This document shows, in pieces, positions 58,823 through 64,000 of a stretch of 64,000 nucleotides of DNA; the stretch's first letter is position 1, and each line of letters begins with the position of its first letter. The notes under the pieces were generated by a model. It was not told the origin of the DNA. It saw only the letters and a list, made by a program, of their open reading frames with translations, and did not search any database. Source of the stretch: Callorhinus ursinus (taxonomy: Eukaryota > Chordata > Mammalia > Carnivora > Otariidae); assembly GCF_003265705.1 (NCBI RefSeq), contig NW_020312788.1:3276193-3340192 (forward strand). The letters are read 5' to 3'. The position numbers and the translations under genes are program-made.

Positions 58823-59932
58823 AATAGCGATAAATCAAATTCCATGGAGGTAGCTTTTAGGAATTGAAACGCATATTGGATATTGATATTGGGAAAATAA
58901 CACCTGAAAGATTTACTTTAGTATCTTAAAAAAAATTCCTCATTTTTACAAAATGAATATTTTCTATACAGAGAAAGAATGGAATAAAACATAAGCATTT
59001 ACTAAAGTATATGAAGCATGAATATGAAACATCTTATGTAAAACATTATTAAAGGAAGCAAAGAATAGAGGGAAATGAGCAGTTACTGACTATTAACATG
59101 AGCCAGATCCTATGCCAGGTAACTTTGTATACAAGTTAGCATTTACTGAATGAAAAATAACCAAACCAGGGCCAAAATAGGTGTGGAAAATGTATGTATG
59201 GCCACCTCAATTTTCCATGGGTAGATATTTGCATTTATACATCTCAAGTCTTACTTGGACATAACTCCTTATCTTGACGACCCGTTCTGTTTAGTTGTTT
59301 TTGACATATACACAAAATATAAATATAATTAACTTTAGCCAAGCAATGGAAGGGAAGGAGGGTATCCTTTCAACCAAAATATTAAATTGTCATCAGTGCT
59401 AGGAGAATACAAACTAGGAAACATATAGATGCAAATTTTTTCTACTTTAAGATGAACATTACCCTAAGAGATAATATGTGTTTTTAGCAATAATATAGAA
59501 AGCAGGAATATAGTGTACAAGATGAAGAATATAAGCCACATTCTTCCATTTGATTTCTGAAGTATAATTTTAGTATTTAAGTTTGAGGCATAGCAACTTT
59601 ACAGAATTTAAAATGCATCCACATCCAAAAGTTGGTTCTGGAATACAAAACAATATTTCAAAGTCAAATAGAAATGAATTTGTTCATTATCTACTCTTTT
59701 GGATAATTGCCATTATTGCTATTTCTCCTTGGGCAGATAATTGAAAATTGACTATATTAATTACTGTGTTTTTCTGGGGAAATAGCATAAACTAAAAATT
59801 TGTCACCCACCTCTTAATCTAAGCTACAATTTTACCAGGCCTAAAACTAATAACTACTCAAGCGCATTATTCTAATATAGCTCATTAATATCTTCCCTTC
59901 TTTTTAGCTTCATGTGGCAAAAAAGAATTCTG

Positions 59933-60061
59933 GGGATGCCTGGCTGGCTCAGTTGGTAGAGCACGCAATTTTCAATTGCTTGCCCTATAGACAAGTTGTG
60001 AGTTCAAGCCCCATATTGGGTGTGGAGCCTACTTAAAAAAAAAAAAAATTGTTAAAAAAAT
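59933..60061 (+). mobile_element. Can-SINE, short form with insertion between A and B boxes
   Basis: The head 'gatgcctggctggctcagtt' followed by 'ggtagagcacgcaa' is tRNA-Lys-like. About 20 extra bases lie between it and the B-box region 'gtgagttcaagcccc'. An A-rich tail follows. Perfect target duplications 'aaaaagaattctg' are at 59920-59932 and 60062-60074. Confidence 0.88.
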
Positions 60062-60524
60062 AAAAAGAATTCTGCCCATGCCATTTTTGTGTAAGGAATC
60101 ACATTCGTTTTGTGTGTCTCCACATGAGAGTTAGCTATGAAGTATTTTAGTGACAGAATAGGACAAATAAGGTAGTGGTAACATTTGGACAGGAGATTTT
60201 GTCTCCCGTTTTGCTGCAGCCCTCTTTGTGGCAACGGAGGGATTTGCGCCGTGAATCTCTAATGTCACAATCTGGCCACATTTGATCCTGGTTTGTGTGT
60301 GGTCTGTCTGCAACCAAGGACTTGAATCAAGACAGACAGAACAAAACAGAAAGAGCTGCTGCGTTGCCCATTTATTACCTCACCGAGGTAAGTGCTGTGA
60401 GTCATTAGGAAACCAGGTGGAGGAAACAGTTGATCTACTTAGTTAACGAATTTAGGAGACAGGGTTTTCAGTCGGTAAGTTTCAATGATCACGGACTTAA
60501 CTTTCCCATTTCTCTTGTCACAGG

Positions 60525-60900
60525 CTGGATTCCTAGGAAACAGACCTGAGAATCTGAGATATGCATGCAGGAAGTTTACTGGGGCACGTTCTCGGGGAGT
60601 GACATCCACCCCACCACGGTGAGAGGGGAAGGAAGAAAGGGAGGGAGAGGCCGGGCTGGGATGCAGTCACAGGGAAGCCTGAGCCCACGCTGTGGCTGCA
60701 CTGGAGCAGGGACGGTCGCAGAGGTCAGTGTCAGCTCTAACTTCTGCTGACTGGGTCTTCCCTATTCTACACAGAGTATTATTCGAACCCCAGGACTTCT
60801 AGCCCTGCTGCGTTGTCAGTGGTCTTTATTGTTGCCTTTCTGCAAGAGGCAGTTGAGCTGCCTTAGAAACAGAACGAGCCCTACGAGATACGACTCACTG
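60525..60900 (+). repeat. Possible ancient repeat, unassigned
   Basis: 'gcaggaagtttactggggca' followed by G/A-rich text and 'ggtcagtgtcagctc' resembles a common mammalian repeat I cannot name. The assignment is weak. An A-run lies near 60989. In 60901-61769 nothing else was recognised. Confidence 0.3.
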
Positions 60901-61769
60901 ATATGACGGCCGGAGCCTAAGTGACAGGGTCAATCAAAGGAGTAAGCCCTGACGATGCTCCAACTACATCCGGGATAAAATACTTCGAAAAAAAAAAAAA
61001 AGCCAGAGGAAATGATTTTGTTTAAAAGTACATTCATTTCTTTAGATGTAAACATGGTCATTCATACTAATAAAGCAGAATGATAAAAACTGCAGCATGT
61101 CTTTGTTGCATGAAGTCACTAAATATTTCTGGAGGCAGGTCAGGATGTATACCACAGGTGGGAGAAGATTTTAAGTGTATTAACCAAGCCCCACAAAGAG
61201 TTTCAATTAACATCATTCCAGCTTTTTTAAAAATTAATTCCTAGGAAAGATGAACTATAAGCCAATTTCTGTTTGCAAATACCAGCATTGTTAGGAAATG
61301 AGCCAGTGTGAGAGACTTCACCATCGGCTGGGGTAGAAACTCGCAGGGGGACGGTTCTGTACAGAGCTGCACATCTATTGAAGTTTTTTCTTCTTAGTCC
61401 TTTACTCCACAGAAAAAGATAACAGGGAAACCCAAGATTTGACAAGCAGAGACAGATTATGCAGAAACTTTTCTCAGCTTTGCCCCTTACATCCCACACT
61501 AAATCTTGGCACTGCAGATTTTGCAAAACACCACTTAGGCATCTGATTTAGGAAAAAAACAATAGACTTCAAATGGAGGAGAACTTGCTATGATTTTAGT
61601 GCATGAGGCTAGAATTTTGAAACTCAGTAAGAAAAGTGTGGATGATTCTAAAATTCAGTGATTAAAAAGTGACTCAGTATTGACTATCTCTATCCCATCG
61701 TCTGTCACATTTCTGTAACAGGCATCAAAGCAGAGAGGAAGTGAGGTTTACAAAAACTGTTCTTTCATG

Positions 61770-62100
61770 ACATAAAATCACTGGGTGCAAACTCTGTCTT
61801 ATACATCACAATGTAAGCACGGAGCCTTGCACCTGGTAGGAGCTCAGTCTCTCACAATATCTTGATCTTAGATGAACTGATAAAACGTAGCTTCAGCCAT
61901 ACCGTGGATTCTAGAATCAGCTTCTTAATTCCTCTCCTGGGATGGCCACTGTTTCATTCAACAAAACTACTTTGAGTATTTTCTATTATTATGGTATTCT
62001 ACTAGGAGCTGGAAATAGAAAAGAACTCATATCCTTCTTGAGAGAAATAAAAGTCAGATTACAAAGTATAGTAATGGAGATACTGAAGTAGAGAGGAGAG
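61770..62100. repeat. L2-like fragments
   Basis: A sense L2 tail is likely at 61770-61860 ('gcacggagccttgcacctgg'), and antisense L2-like text at 61950-62100 ('tctactaggagctggaaata'). Both are divergent. Confidence 0.4.
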
Positions 62101-62110
62101 ATCTTGAACA

Positions 62111-62159
62111 GTGTGTGTGTGTGTGTGTGTGTGCGCGCACGTGTGCACGTACGTGCACA
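62111..62159. repeat. 49-nt alternating purine-pyrimidine tract with palindrome
   Basis: A (GT)n run passes without a break into GC, CA, GT and AC steps. The whole 49 bases alternate purine and pyrimidine. Its right end contains the perfect 18-bp palindrome tgtgcacgtacgtgcaca at 62142-62159. Confidence 0.97.
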
Positions 62160-64000
62160 GGCCTTCCTTGGTGTGTGATCAAATGCATTTTTCTCTTGAA
62201 TGAGGTGTTCAGAATACTGAAAATTAGGAGCAATAGCTCTACTTGTTCTGACTGAAAAATACGAATGCAGTTAATGTTTCTGTTAATAAGACGGGATATT
62301 GTGAGGATAAAGGGATTTAGCATGGTGCTCCAGATCACCATGGCCCGTTTTTCCTGATTTTAAGCTGAAATACATGTGAGCTAGTCTTTTAACAGTTCAA
62401 TAATATTTTTATTTTCCTTTTAAGAGCAATTCACATACTAGGTCCTGGGATTTAAAGAAGAATGAAGAAAATCCAAGTTGTTTTCAAAGTCTTATTAAGT
62501 AAGAAATTCCAAATATCTGGTACACTTTGAGCTTTTTACAAGTTTGATAGAACTTCATGATAATTTTCAGGAATACAAATGTCCTAATGTATGTTTACTT
62601 ATAAAAGTTTAGCCTGTATAAATGAGTTGCTTCACAAATGATTTTGGTACAACATAAATTTACCTTTATAACAAGCAAACACAGAACAATGGAATAGATC
62701 CTTGTTTATGTTTGGCTGTCAAACTTTTTAGCTACAGTTTTATCTCTGCCTTTATAGATGCCAAAGTTGGTTCTGGAAATCAAGACCTTCCAAAGTACAC
62801 GTGCAAAGAAATTCTGCAAAGCTTGCATATTGACTGAGTCAACTACTGTCTTGCTGCATTTTTCAGGTCATGCTCCACATATCTTGCAAAAGAGTAAACC
62901 ATGCCATGTAAGCTCATGGAATTTGAACATGACTGCTGATTTTGAACATGACTGTCTGCAGCCAGTTAGTTCCAGTGAGAATTGAGTGTGACCCATCTGT
63001 GGGCAGTTGCTTTGCATTTTTTTCTTTTTCTTTTTCTATAGGCATTATATTAGATCAGTCTTTTTAGGAATGGATATGGCATCTGTCAGTAGAGATAATG
63101 GGTGAGAGAATAGGCCAGTGTCTGTACAAATATATCACCACCATTAAAAAAAACACAGCAAAAACGAAACAACAGTCTGAAGTGCTTGCCCTATAGACTA
63201 TCAAAGCAGCGACAACAGTACCTCTTAATTCAAAGGGTAACATCTTGACTTGACATGTAGGTGGAAAGCGATCCTCCTCCTGATTTAAGAGGTTCCCCAC
63301 CATACCCAGGGCACATCTAGTGCAGATGCCAGCAATGATATTGACCAGAGGGAAGCATGACAGAGAACCTCCAGCAGCTTCTGCAGAGGGTGGGAGGTGG
63401 GGGGTGGGGACTTACAGAGAGGTCACCTTTGTTCTTAATGGATCACCCTGAATGGAGACGGCTGTATTCCAAGATCAGCGAGACTTGCTGAAGTTGTGGC
63501 ATGGCTAACAATAAGTCCATGTGGGAGCAGTGCATCTTTTCTTCTGAAACATAAAGCTCTACTCTTACCCTAGGTTTGATGGGTACTTAGATGTGCAAAG
63601 AAAATGCACATCCGTTACTTCCAAACTGGGCACATGTTCCTCAGTAGACCTTCCAAAGGAATGGGGAGTTAAACCTGCCCATACCTTGGCTACCTTGTAA
63701 AAGAAACCAGTTTTGAGATGTCAGGGAAACAGAACTCATGTAAAAAAACACAAGTTCTTTTATTTGGGAAACCAAACTAGGTGAAGCCTATAGACTAATG
63801 GTCTCATAGAAGGACTAAATTTGAATGTCAGACACTTAAGAAATAGGTTCATAGGAGAAAGCTTACAATTTTCACTAACAATTCTGCTACATGAATGCAG
63901 TTTTATACCTGTTATTCTAGTACTTTGATTAATGCTATTTTTTTTCTTCAAGTTTTGATATCCAGAATGCCCTGCCCACTAAAGGTCCTGGAAGCCACCT
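62160..64000. other. Intron-like stretch without recognised gene
   Basis: A 19-base unit is tandemly repeated (the second copy is partial) at 62922-62954. No SINE, L1 or recognised exon was seen to the end of the window. Confidence 0.4.

Overview
The window is nuclear DNA from a carnivoran mammal, most likely an arctoid caniform (bear, seal or mustelid group). The evidence is fourteen tRNA-Lys-derived Can-SINEs, several with the CTCCGCGGGAAGCCTGC-type body common in arctoid genomes, together with carnivore-type L1 elements whose 3' UTR carries the 'taacacccagtgctccatgc' segment. The only recognisable protein-coding host gene is B3GALT1 (beta-1,3-galactosyltransferase 1, 326 codons, minus strand, 13457-14437). 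It is complete in a single coding exon.

Layout. Positions 1-9.6 kb are probably the region downstream of B3GALT1: ancient L2, MIR and hAT fragments plus four minus-strand Can-SINEs. Positions 9.6-13.46 kb are a repeat-poor, AT-rich stretch that probably contains the long 3' UTR. The coding sequence follows, then 227 bases of 5' UTR and a convincing splice acceptor at 14665-14666. Everything to the right (14.67-64 kb) is best read as upstream intron sequence of B3GALT1, because the known gene has very large 5' introns; no other coding exon was recognised.

The intron-like part is shaped by transposons. An MLT1-type LTR (20182-22056) holds a 5'-truncated L1, which itself holds two SINEs and a TG microsatellite. 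A second truncated L1 (27269-28563) is broken by a 400-base run of N. A third L1 (28933-34868) is full length, flanked by perfect 16-bp target-site duplications, with a YY1-like site at its 5' end, but its ORF1 and ORF2 carry several stops and frameshifts. Between the last two L1s lies a 152-bp processed fragment of an olfactory-receptor mRNA with its own AATAAA, A-tail and target-site duplication. From 35 to 64 kb there are more SINEs, MIRs and L2s, small tandem duplications and a 49-nt alternating purine-pyrimidine tract.

I found no operon, CRISPR array, prophage or new defence or metabolic system. The most useful observations concern retrotransposition: the olfactory-receptor retrofragment, the assembly gap that starts at a microsatellite-prone L1 site, and differing L1 3' UTR structures.
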